From assembly GCA_955652855.1 (NCBI GenBank), contig CATPCN010000500.1, positions 1-5,360 on the forward strand: a DNA stretch of 5,360 bases. Direction: 5' to 3'. The position numbers and the translations under genes are program-made. The stretch is from an uncultured Chthoniobacterales bacterium (GTDB lineage: Bacteria > Verrucomicrobiota > Verrucomicrobiae > Chthoniobacterales > UBA10450). Below are positions 1-5,360 of the stretch, piece after piece. A model generated the notes under the pieces. The model worked only from the letters and a program-made list of their open reading frames with translations, was not told where the DNA came from and did not search any database. The first letter of the stretch is position 1; each line of letters starts with the position of its first letter.

Positions 1-14
1 GCAGCGCGATGTCC

Positions 15-2015
15 CTACCTGCTCCAGCGATAGAAACTCGGCGGAGAATCGAGTTTGCTCCGACAGTTCACATAAGTCGCGAGCGCGAGCAGCGGGAAAT
101 TTTGGCGATACATGTCGTATTTCAAATAGAACACGCCCGGAAATCCGGTGCCGGTGATTTGCGGTTCGTCCCATGAGCCATCGGGCTTTTGCGAGCTAAG
201 CAGAAAACGCAAACCGCGCTGCATGCTCGGCCGATCGAGATCGCCGCACGCGCAAATTCCCATTAACGCCCACGCTGTTTGCGATGCGGTGCTTTCGCCG
301 ATGCCTTTCCTCGCGGAGTTTTCGTAAGTCGCGCAAGTTTCGCCCCAACCGCCATCGCCATTTTGACAGCTCTCCAGCCAATCGCGTCCGCGCAAAATCC
401 AGTCCTGCGTCATGTCCTGACCGATCGCGCGCAAACCGCGCAGCACCTGCCACGTTCCGTAAATATAATTCACGCCCCAGCGTCCGTACCACGAACCGTC
501 GTCATCCTGCGTGTCGATCAAATATCTAATCGCATCGCGCACGCAGCGCGTTTGGGTTTCAAAACTGACATAGCCGAGCAGTTCGAGCGTGCGCGCGGTG
601 AGATCGCTGCAAGTAGGATCGAGAATCGCGTTGTGATCGGCGAACGGCATATCCTCGAGCCATGGCGTCGTCACATTCTTGTCGAACGCCGCCCAACCAC
701 CATCGCCGCATTGAAAACTGAGCTGCCAGGCGAGCGAGCGCTTAAATAATTCGTCGAGCGATTGTCGATCTTTCGGTCGGACCAGCCGCAGCGCCATCAG
801 CACCATGGCGGTGTCGTCCGTGTCCGGATAATAAACGTTGTTGTATTCGAAAGCCCACCCGCTCGCTTCCGGATGCGGGTTGTTCACGGTCCAGTCTCCG
901 CGGATGCGAACTTCTTTTTTGACGAGCCAATCGGCCGCGCGTTGCAGGGCGGGATGGTCCGGCGAAAGACCGGACTCAGCGAGCGCGATCACATTGATCG
1001 CAGTGTCCCACACCGGCGAGAGACACGGTTGAATGCGGAAATCGTCCGGATCGTTGACGAAAAGGCCGGCGAAATTTTTGGCGGCTTTCTGATAGATCGC
1101 GTTGGTCTTCGAATAACCGAGCGCGCGCAATGCGATCATACAGTTGAGCATCGCCGGAAAAACGGTGGCGAGACCATCGCTGCCGTCGCCGATTCGTTCG
1201 ATCATCCAGCGCTCCGCTTCTTCGAGGGCGCGCCGCCGCAGCGGGCGGAACCGAAGCGGATGCAGGAATTTCAAAACGTCATCTACGCGCAGGAAAAAAT
1301 TGCGCCAGGTAAAGAGACGCTCGTCACGCGTCAATCGGAAATCTTTATGCTCAGTCCCGAGCGGATAAAGTTCGTGCAGTTGTTTGTCTCCTGGCAGCGC
1401 GCGCGTTGGTTTAAAATGATTGATGATGGCGAGCGGGATGAGCATTGCCCGGCTCCATGACGACATTTTATAAATGTGAAACGGCGCCCAGCTTGGCAAA
1501 AGCACCATCTCGACAGGAATCGTCGGCAAATATATCCACGGAAACTGTCCGAGCAGCGCGAGATAAAGCTTGCTGAAGGTATTCATGCCGGGAATGCCAC
1601 CCAGGCGCATGATGGTGGCGCGCGCTTCCTGCATGAAGGGTGACTCGGGCGAGCAATCGGCGAGTTTAAGCGCGAAATACGCTTTGACCGACGCGTTGAT
1701 CTCACTCGGTCCGCCGTAATAAATGTTCCAGCCGCCGTCCGGAAGCTGGCGCTTCAAAATGTGGCGCACGCAGCGTTGTTGCAGCTCGTGATCGACTTCG
1801 CCGAACCAATGCATGAAGAGCACGAAGTCCGAGCAAAGCGTGCTATCAACGAGCAGTTCGCCGCACCAATGACCGTCCGCGTGTTGTTGTCGAAGTAAGT
1901 TTTCCTGCGCAAGCGAGATAGCCTGGGCAATCTCCGCATCGGAGGAGAAATATGCGGCGCCCGGCCCCGGAACCGCGCTCGGCAAAGGAATAACGTTCGC
2001 GCGCGAAATAGGCAT
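15..2015 (-). CDS. shc: Squalene-hopene cyclase
   Basis: This 666-residue protein is a class II triterpene cyclase that folds squalene into hopene/hopanol at the cytoplasmic membrane; the length is normal for the family. The catalytic acid motif DTDD is at 398-401, and D400 corresponds to D376 of the Alicyclobacillus enzyme. Six QW repeats (QxxDGxW) begin at Q44, Q90, Q435, Q503, Q551 and Q609. Other family landmarks are SPVWDT (333-338), GWAFEYNNVYYPD (386-398), PFADHNAILDPT (457-468), GIGESTASQTAW (571-582) and the C-terminal GTGFPGVFYLKYDMYRQNFP (622-641). By a hand alignment with a constant offset of 24, F444 replaces Y420 and R475 replaces H451 of the Alicyclobacillus enzyme; I recall similar substitutions in proteobacterial cyclases. 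The ATG at 2015 lies 5 nt after the hpnH stop, so the gene is probably translated from the hpnH message. The TAG stop is 14 nt from the window edge, so any further downstream gene is not visible. Confidence 0.97.
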   Translation of the reverse strand: MPISRANVIPLPSAVPGPGAAYFSSDAEIAQAISLAQENLLRQQHADGHWCGELLVDSTLCSDFVLFMHWFGEVDHELQQRCVRHILKRQLPDGGWNIYYGGPSEINASVKAYFALKLADCSPESPFMQEARATIMRLGGIPGMNTFSKLYLALLGQFPWIYLPTIPVEMVLLPSWAPFHIYKMSSWSRAMLIPLAIINHFKPTRALPGDKQLHELYPLGTEHKDFRLTRDERLFTWRNFFLRVDDVLKFLHPLRFRPLRRRALEEAERWMIERIGDGSDGLATVFPAMLNCMIALRALGYSKTNAIYQKAAKNFAGLFVNDPDDFRIQPCLSPVWDTAINVIALAESGLSPDHPALQRAADWLVKKEVRIRGDWTVNNPHPEASGWAFEYNNVYYPDTDDTAMVLMALRLVRPKDRQSLDELFKRSLAWQLSFQCGDGGWAAFDKNVTTPWLEDMPFADHNAILDPTCSDLTARTLELLGYVSFETQTRCVRDAIRYLIDTQDDDGSWYGRWGVNYIYGTWQVLRGLRAIGQDMTQDWILRGRDWLESCQNGDGGWGETCATYENSARKGIGESTASQTAWALMGICACGDLDRPSMQRGLRFLLSSQKPDGSWDEPQITGTGFPGVFYLKYDMYRQNFPLLALATYVNCRSKLDSPPSFYRWSR

Positions 2016-2020
2016 TAAAA

Positions 2021-3310
2021 CTACGACGCCTGAGCCGCCAGCTCTGGCTTTTTACCGGTAAGATGCCCATTGCCGGAAGACACGCCGTTAAAAGCTACCA
2101 GCTCGTTGCCGCGTCCAGTCGGTTTCGGTTTGGGACCGAAATTAAACCGGATGTTTTTCCAAGTGTCGCCACGTTGCGCCTGCAATCCGAGGCTCGCTGT
2201 CGGCTCATAACCGCAATGCACCATACAATTTTCGCAGCGCACATCTCTCGCCACCCCATCGACAACGCCGTACTTTTCCCACTGCACTTTCTCGAGCATC
2301 TCCGCGTAGCTCGAATAATGCGCGTCGGTCATGAGATAACAGGGACCTTTCCAGCCGCGAATGTTCCGCGTCGGAATAGCCCAGGCCGAGCAGCTCAACT
2401 CGCGCTTGCCGGCGAGGAATTCGAAATAAATCGGGGTGCCAAAAAGCGTGTAGCGATTCATCCACTTCTCGATCTTTTGAAACTTCTCGATTGTCATCTT
2501 GCGCGTGAGGAAAAAATTTTCCGGCTGCAAATTCAGCCGCTTGATCATGTCCTTCTTCGCCGCGTCGTACTCGTACCCCGGAGAAATGGTGTGACCATCT
2601 ACCCCGAGATCGGAAAGCAAATCAAACATCTGCTCGACCTCATTCATGTCCGTCTCTTTATAAATCGTCGTGTTGGTCGCGACTTGGTAGCCGAGGAGTT
2701 TCGCCATTTTTATCGCGAGGACGCATTCCTTAAAAACGCCTTCGCGCTCCACGATCAGGTCGTGCGTTCGCTCCAGACCATCGAGGTGCACGTTCCAATA
2801 CATCCAGCGGCTCGGTCCGATCGTCGTTTTGGCCGGATCTTTCGGGCCGCTACGCACAGCAGCCGCGTCTTTTTCGTTGATCAATCCAGCGCCAAGAAGT
2901 TCGCCGACTTTTTCTTCGACAAACGCCGATCGGATCGACAATTGTGCGGCGAGCCATTCGCGCATTTTTTTGCGCATGAACATCGCGTTCGTGCAGATGT
3001 AAACGATCCGCTTCTGCTCGAGCACGCCGTTCACCAGCGCTTCGATGTGTGGATAGATTAGCGGTTCTCCGCCGCAGATGGAGATCATCGGCGCGTTGCA
3101 CTCCACGGCTGCCCCGAGGCAATCCTCCAGCGTCATCATGTCCTTGAGCGAGGTGGAATATTCGCGGATTCGGCCACAGCCCGTGCAAGTTAAGTTGCAC
3201 GTATGCAACGGCTCGAGCTGCAACACGGTGGCAAACTTCTCCGTGCGCCGGAGTTTTTGTACGATAATGTACGCCGCGATTTTGGTCGTCAGCGCTAGGG
3301 GAAATCTCAT
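2021..3310 (-). CDS. hpnH: Hopanoid radical SAM protein HpnH (adenosylhopane synthase)
   Basis: This protein has 429 residues when started at the ATG at 3310. HpnH is a cytosolic radical SAM enzyme that adds a 5'-deoxyadenosyl radical to diploptene, giving adenosylhopane, the first step of C35 hopanoid side-chain formation. The 4Fe-4S/SAM motif is C38-NLT-C42-TG-C45, preceded by LQLEPLHT as is usual in HpnH. ISICGGEPLIYP (76-87) is the SAM-binding GGEP region. VHLDGLERTHD (174-184) and GVDGHTISPGYEY (236-248) are family signatures. A C-terminal cysteine cluster is C359-EN-C362-MVH-C366. Residues about 118-168 hold an insertion of roughly 45 residues compared with the short HpnH form I remember. 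I prefer the ATG at 3310 (MRFPLALTT) over an in-frame TTG at 3352: the family normally starts with this sequence, and the 14 extra codons overlap a good promoter. The gene is first in a unit with shc. No clear Shine-Dalgarno site precedes the ATG. Confidence 0.95.
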   Translation of the reverse strand: MRFPLALTTKIAAYIIVQKLRRTEKFATVLQLEPLHTCNLTCTGCGRIREYSTSLKDMMTLEDCLGAAVECNAPMISICGGEPLIYPHIEALVNGVLEQKRIVYICTNAMFMRKKMREWLAAQLSIRSAFVEEKVGELLGAGLINEKDAAAVRSGPKDPAKTTIGPSRWMYWNVHLDGLERTHDLIVEREGVFKECVLAIKMAKLLGYQVATNTTIYKETDMNEVEQMFDLLSDLGVDGHTISPGYEYDAAKKDMIKRLNLQPENFFLTRKMTIEKFQKIEKWMNRYTLFGTPIYFEFLAGKRELSCSAWAIPTRNIRGWKGPCYLMTDAHYSSYAEMLEKVQWEKYGVVDGVARDVRCENCMVHCGYEPTASLGLQAQRGDTWKNIRFNFGPKPKPTGRGNELVAFNGVSSGNGHLTGKKPELAAQAS

Positions 3311-3320
3311 AAGAGCGAGG

Positions 3321-3348
3321 ATAGTACTAAGGGTCGACAGTGTGTCAA
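3321..3348 (-). promoter_or_regulatory. Predicted sigma-70-type promoter of hpnH-shc
   Basis: Reading the minus strand, a perfect -35 hexamer TTGACA occupies 3348-3343. After 16 bp it is followed by TACTAT (3326-3321), which matches 4 of 6 -10 positions, including the A at position 2 and the T at position 6. Transcription would begin near 3316-3311, only 0-6 nt before the ATG at 3310. This predicts a leaderless or nearly leaderless mRNA, consistent with the missing Shine-Dalgarno site. It is inferred from sequence only. Confidence 0.5.
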
Positions 3349-3350
3349 CC
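3332..3350. promoter_or_regulatory. Operator-like imperfect palindrome over the hpnH -35
   Basis: The arms GGTCGACA (3332-3339) and TGTCAACC (3343-3350) are inverted copies matching at 7 of 8 positions around a 3-bp spacer (GTG). The right arm contains the predicted TTGACA box of hpnH, so a dimeric regulator bound here would block or modulate that promoter. A further CTGTCAG lies at 3359-3365. No regulator gene is in the window, so the binding protein is unknown, and a palindrome this short may be chance. Confidence 0.3.
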
Positions 3351-3384
3351 AACCCATACTGTCAGAAAATAGAACCTCCCCCGG

Positions 3385-3390
3385 TATAAT
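3385..3390 (+). promoter_or_regulatory. Candidate -10 box for the lipoprotein gene
   Basis: A perfect TATAAT hexamer sits in the 168-bp divergent gap, pointing toward the lipoprotein gene. The best -35 candidate is CTGTCA at 3359-3364 (4 of 6), but the 20-bp spacing is too long for a good promoter. Transcription from here would give a leader of about 80 nt. A weaker alternative nearer the gene is TTGAAT (3430-3435) with CATCAT (3454-3459), 18 bp apart. Which one is used cannot be told from sequence. Confidence 0.35.
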
Positions 3391-3478
3391 GCGAGCAAAT
3401 ACTCCGCAACGTCGCCACAGGTCTAGCGGTTGAATACTTTAAACAACCCACTGCATCATTAACGAACCAAAGTAAGAT

Positions 3479-3868
3479 ATGAAACAATTATTGGCAGTCA
3501 TCTTTACAGCAAGTCTCATCGGTTGTGCGGAATCGCCCAACAATGTGACGGTCGCAAATACTCACTACCCTTATGATCGGTATTCGACCACCACCGAGGT
3601 GTGGGGAGCGACCAATACGGCGTATGCGAGCTGGACCACGGAGCGGCTGCAAAAACGGCGGCTCGATCTCTATGCGACCGTTCCGCAAACTCAGACGGGT
3701 CGCGGCTTCCCAGAGCAAGGCGTGCCAGAGTATATCGTCCGCGGAATGCCACTCCCCCAGCAGGATGAGATCAAGGCGATCGAGGCCGTGCTGAACAAGC
3801 GCTACAAGGCGGGCGACAAAACCGCGGAACTGAAAGAGGCCTGGCCGAGAAATCGGCGTCATTTTTAG
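3479..3868 (+). CDS. Small predicted lipoprotein of unknown function
   Basis: This 129-residue protein belongs to no family I recognise. Its N-terminus is a lipoprotein signal peptide: a positive start (MK), the hydrophobic stretch LLAVIFTASL, and the lipobox L13-I14-G15-C16. The mature protein would therefore begin at lipid-modified C16. Residues +2 and +3 are Ala-Glu rather than Asp, so by the usual Lol rule it should go to the outer membrane. Residues 17-45 are a Ser/Thr/Asn/Tyr-rich linker. Residues 48-80 include WTTERLQKRRLDLYATVPQT, probably helical and basic. The C-terminal part (about 92-129), with PLPQQDEIKAIEAVLNKRYKAG, looks like a charged helix. No enzyme motif is visible. The ATG follows AAAGTAAGAT, at best a weak ribosome binding site. 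The CoA-binding gene begins 15 nt after the TAG stop, so co-transcription is likely. Confidence 0.8.
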   Translation: MKQLLAVIFTASLIGCAESPNNVTVANTHYPYDRYSTTTEVWGATNTAYASWTTERLQKRRLDLYATVPQTQTGRGFPEQGVPEYIVRGMPLPQQDEIKAIEAVLNKRYKAGDKTAELKEAWPRNRRHF

Positions 3869-3883
3869 GGTCGACATCGAGAA

Positions 3884-4087
3884 ATGTTAGCCGCGGGCAA
3901 GACAGTTGCCGTCATCGGTGCGTCGCCCAAACCGGATCGCTACGCCTATCGCGCGCTGCAATTGCTCGCCGAGCACGGGCACCGCGCGATCCCGATTAAT
4001 CCGGCGTTCGACGAGATTCTTGGCCAGAAGTGCATCGAAGTTGTGGAAGATTGCACGCTCGTCATGCTCGAAAGCGGCGCGTTCTGA
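3884..4087 (+). CDS. CoA-binding (YccU-like) protein with central part missing; probable pseudogene
   Basis: This frame encodes 67 residues, while CoA-binding domain proteins of this type usually have about 120-140. The N-terminal half is normal: a Rossmann beta-strand and nucleotide loop KTVAVIGASPKPDRYAYRAL (6-25), then the second strand HRAIPINPAFDEILGQKC (32-49). Immediately after, residues 50-67 (IEVVEDCTLVMLESGAF plus the preceding joint) match what I remember as the C-terminus of full-length relatives (…GIEVVEDC.LVML.TG.F). About 55 residues between the two parts are absent without loss of frame. The missing part would contain the middle strands and the segment around a typical FNPGTE motif, so a complete fold is unlikely. 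It may be a degraded gene, a real miniature variant, or an assembly collapse. The start has only a weak GAGAA upstream, and the gene follows the lipoprotein gene by 15 nt. Confidence 0.7.
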   Translation: MLAAGKTVAVIGASPKPDRYAYRALQLLAEHGHRAIPINPAFDEILGQKCIEVVEDCTLVMLESGAF

Positions 4088-4107
4088 AAATTTCCGCCCT
4101 GAAAATT
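4084..4107. repeat. 9-bp direct repeat at the convergent junction
   Basis: CTGAAAATT occurs at 4084-4092 and again at 4099-4107, 15 bp apart start to start. The first copy includes the TGA stop of the CoA-binding gene. It may be a trace of a small local duplication next to the damaged gene; the unit is short enough that chance is possible. Confidence 0.3.
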
Positions 4108-4110
4108 CTG

Positions 4111-4134
4111 TAGGGGAAGCTGTTAGCTTCCCTA
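4111..4134. terminator. Hairpin between convergent genes, possible bidirectional terminator or dispersed repeat
   Basis: GGGAAGC (4114-4120) and GCTTCCC (4126-4132) form a perfect 7-bp stem around the loop TGTTA. Flanking TA (4111-4112) and TA (4133-4134) can extend it if one G is bulged. It lies between the ends of the plus-strand CoA-binding gene and the minus-strand MarC gene, where a shared terminator would be expected. Neither side is followed by a clear U tract, so it is not a textbook intrinsic terminator. The right arm contains the MarC stop codon (4134-4132). A compact palindrome like this could also be a genome-wide dispersed element. Confidence 0.45.
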
Positions 4135-4713
4135 GTGCGTTTGCCAGCCGCGCCGAATCAAACTGACGGCGATGGCGGCGAGAAGCAGCGCGATCAATTT
4201 CGAAACGCCTCGCAATCCCTGCTTCCCCATCCAGCGCGTAAAACGATCGGCATTGCAAAGCGCAATGGCCACAAGTCCAAGATTAACGAGTAGCGATGCC
4301 ACCGTGAAGACGAGCCCTACGCTGTCGATCAAAATGAGCAGCGCCGTAAGCAGAGCGGGTCCGGCAATAAGCGGCATTCCGAGCGGGACAACACCGAACT
4401 CTTCGCCGCCTCCGCGGTCCTGCGCGCCAAATCCGACCAGTTCGCGCACGGCCAGCACGAGCAAAATGAGGCCGCCCGCCACTTGAAAATCGGCCACCGT
4501 GATTCCCAGCGCGGTGAAAATCGCTTTCCCAAGAAAAATAAATCCCGCGGCAACGCAAAGCGCCGTCAGGATTCCGAGGAATGCTTGTCGTTTGCGTTGT
4601 TCCAGGGAGGCGCTCGTGCCGAGCCCCATGAAAATCGCGACCAGCCCTACGGGATCGATCGCCACGAATAGCGGAATAAACGCGAGCAGAAATTTTTCGA
4701 CGAAGTGCGTCAT
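4132..4713 (-). CDS. MarC family integral membrane protein
   Basis: This 193-residue protein is the normal size for the MarC/UPF0056 family, inner-membrane proteins with six helices and no firmly established function. Hydrophobic segments lie at about 8-29, 45-65, 74-95, 110-129, 132-153 and 171-187. Family motifs are clear: FIPLFVAIDPVG (12-23; the DP-G motif of helix 1), GITVADFQVAGGLILL (70-85) and PLGMPLIAGPALLTALL (110-126), the conserved PLIAGP loop. A Gly/Glu-rich cytoplasmic-type loop (GAQDRGGGEEFG, 96-107) separates the two halves. The name comes from an old link to multiple antibiotic resistance that was later not supported, so no resistance role should be assumed. The start is the ATG at 4713, without an evident Shine-Dalgarno site. 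The stop codon lies inside the hairpin at 4111-4134. It faces the M3 peptidase gene across a 72-bp gap. Confidence 0.93.
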   Translation of the reverse strand: MTHFVEKFLLAFIPLFVAIDPVGLVAIFMGLGTSASLEQRKRQAFLGILTALCVAAGFIFLGKAIFTALGITVADFQVAGGLILLVLAVRELVGFGAQDRGGGEEFGVVPLGMPLIAGPALLTALLILIDSVGLVFTVASLLVNLGLVAIALCNADRFTRWMGKQGLRGVSKLIALLLAAIAVSLIRRGWQTH

Positions 4714-4730
4714 TGGGCAGCGGCGTGGAA

Positions 4731-4761
4731 TTGCCTTTACCGCTCTGCGCTTCTACACAAT
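4731..4761 (+). promoter_or_regulatory. Weak candidate promoter for the M3 peptidase gene
   Basis: TTGCCT (4731-4736, 4 of 6) is followed by TACACA (4754-4759, 17-bp spacing, 3 of 6) or CACAAT (4756-4761, 19-bp spacing, 4 of 6). Transcription would begin near 4768, about 18 nt before the ATG. It is the best match I can find in the 72-bp gap, but it is poor. No convincing promoter toward MarC was found on the other strand. Confidence 0.2.
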
Positions 4762-4785
4762 GTTCGAACCTTCATCAACTCGCCT

Positions 4786-5360
4786 ATGAAACTTCCTGTG
4801 CTTCTCGTAGTCTTCTCCTTGCTCGCAACGTCTCTTCGCTCCGAAGAGCTCAAATCTGCCGATGATTTTAAGGCGGCGGCCGACAAGGCAAAAGCGGTTC
4901 TCACTATTCCTGATTGGGATGCGACTCCGGACGCGGTCGATGCGTCGATGAAAGACGCTATCGCAAAAGCCAACGCGGTGCTCGATCAAATCGGCGCGCA
5001 GGACCTCGGCAAAGTCACTTTCAAGAGCACGATCGTCGCGCTCGACGATCTCGCTTATCAAGCCGGCATCGCTGCGAACAAGGCGACCATCATAAAACAA
5101 ACGAACATCAATCCGGCCATGCGCACCGCTGCGGAAAATGCGGTGAAAGCTTTCGAAGATTGGGCCGTCGGCATTGATTATCGGGAGGACGTTTACAAAG
5201 CGATCAAAGCTTTCGAGCAAAACCATCCGAAGCTAAGCGGCGAAGACGAAAAGCTTTTCAAGGAAACGTTGCGCGATTATCGCCGCGCCGGTCTCGATCT
5301 TCCGCCGGAGAAACGAAAGGAGGTTGAGCAGATGCGCAAAGACCTGGCCAAGCTCTCCAC
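4786..5360 (+). CDS. M3-family zinc oligopeptidase, N-terminal part (cut by window end)
   Basis: An open frame runs from the ATG at 4786 to the right edge with no stop, giving 191 codons plus 2 nt. The sequence resembles the N-terminal helical region of M3 oligopeptidases (thimet oligopeptidase / oligopeptidase A type). Landmarks are VTFKSTIVALDDLAYQAG (77-94), FEDWAVGIDYREDVYKAI (123-140), LSGEDEKLFKETLRDYRRAG (150-169) and LDLPPEKRKEVEQMRKDLAK (170-189). These enzymes degrade short peptides with a zinc HExxH site, which would lie several hundred residues downstream and is outside the window, so activity cannot be judged. Residues 1-19 (K2, then LPVLLVVFSLLA, then TSLRS before EE) look like a Sec signal peptide, suggesting a periplasmic rather than cytosolic enzyme. 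There is no clear Shine-Dalgarno site before the ATG. Confidence 0.85.
   Translation, partial: MKLPVLLVVFSLLATSLRSEELKSADDFKAAADKAKAVLTIPDWDATPDAVDASMKDAIAKANAVLDQIGAQDLGKVTFKSTIVALDDLAYQAGIAANKATIIKQTNINPAMRTAAENAVKAFEDWAVGIDYREDVYKAIKAFEQNHPKLSGEDEKLFKETLRDYRRAGLDLPPEKRKEVEQMRKDLAKLS

Noticed and set aside
762..1460. Plus-strand open frame of 232 codons antisense to shc
   Set aside because: It is a shadow of the cyclase gene, with no domain and a composition unlike a real protein.
2063..3061. Long plus-strand open frame of 332 codons antisense to hpnH
   Set aside because: It lies wholly within the clear hpnH gene, has a low-complexity Arg/His/Phe-rich translation with no recognisable domain, and is typical of antisense frames in GC-rich genes.
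3311..3352. TTG-initiated 14-residue extension of HpnH
   Set aside because: It does not resemble HpnH N-termini and overlaps the best promoter; the internal ATG at 3310 fits the family.
3330..3876. AGGGTCGACA occurring at 3330-3339 and 3867-3876
   Set aside because: Several 10-bp matches are expected by chance in a window this long, and there is no other similarity around the two copies.
3488..3877. Minus-strand frame of 129 codons, the same length as the lipoprotein it overlaps
   Set aside because: The plus-strand frame has a proper lipoprotein signal and a plausible composition. The minus frame is an Arg/Leu/His-rich shadow.
4132..4713. Reading MarC as an antibiotic resistance determinant
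   Set aside because: The family name is historical; nothing in this sequence supports a resistance role.
4762..4769. Perfect 8-bp palindrome GTTCGAAC in the marC-M3 gap
   Set aside because: It is too short to stand out from chance, and no second copy or extended symmetry is present.
4753..5226. Minus-strand frame of 157 codons
   Set aside because: It lies antisense to the M3 peptidase start, whose plus-strand frame has clear family similarity and runs off the edge.

Overview
The window looks like a free-living, hopanoid-making bacterium of moderate to high GC. The style of the proteins fits Verrucomicrobiota: a long-form HpnH, a small lipoprotein of unknown family, and a CoA-binding protein ending in CTLVML. 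That placement is my impression from memory, not a database result. No mobile element, rRNA, tRNA, CRISPR array or phage gene is visible.

Layout, left to right: (1) 15-3310, minus strand, a two-gene hopanoid unit. hpnH (radical SAM adenosylhopane synthase) comes first, followed 5 nt later by shc (squalene-hopene cyclase). (2) 3311-3478, a divergent control region. It holds a TTGACA-N16-TACTAT promoter for hpnH, an operator-like palindrome over that promoter's -35, and a TATAAT hexamer facing the other way. (3) 3479-4087, plus strand: a small predicted outer-membrane lipoprotein, then a CoA-binding (YccU-like) protein that has both ends of its family but lacks the middle. (4) 4088-4134, a short convergent junction with a 9-bp direct repeat and a hairpin that contains the stop codon of the next gene. 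(5) 4132-4713, minus strand: a MarC-family membrane protein. (6) 4714-4785, a 72-bp divergent gap. (7) 4786 to the right edge, plus strand: the N-terminal 191 codons of a putatively exported M3-family oligopeptidase, cut by the window end.

How the genes work together: SHC cyclises squalene to hopene (diploptene) at the membrane, and HpnH attaches a 5'-deoxyadenosyl group to it to give adenosylhopane, the precursor of C35 extended hopanoids. The two genes therefore form one pathway segment and are probably co-transcribed and translationally coupled. Squalene-synthesis genes (hpnCDE) and hpnG are not here; they could lie beyond the left edge or elsewhere. The other four genes show no functional link to hopanoids.

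I do not see a clearly new multi-gene system. The best leads are the internally deleted CoA-binding gene, the roughly 45-residue insertion in HpnH, the nearly leaderless hpnH promoter with its palindrome, and the hairpin at the marC stop.
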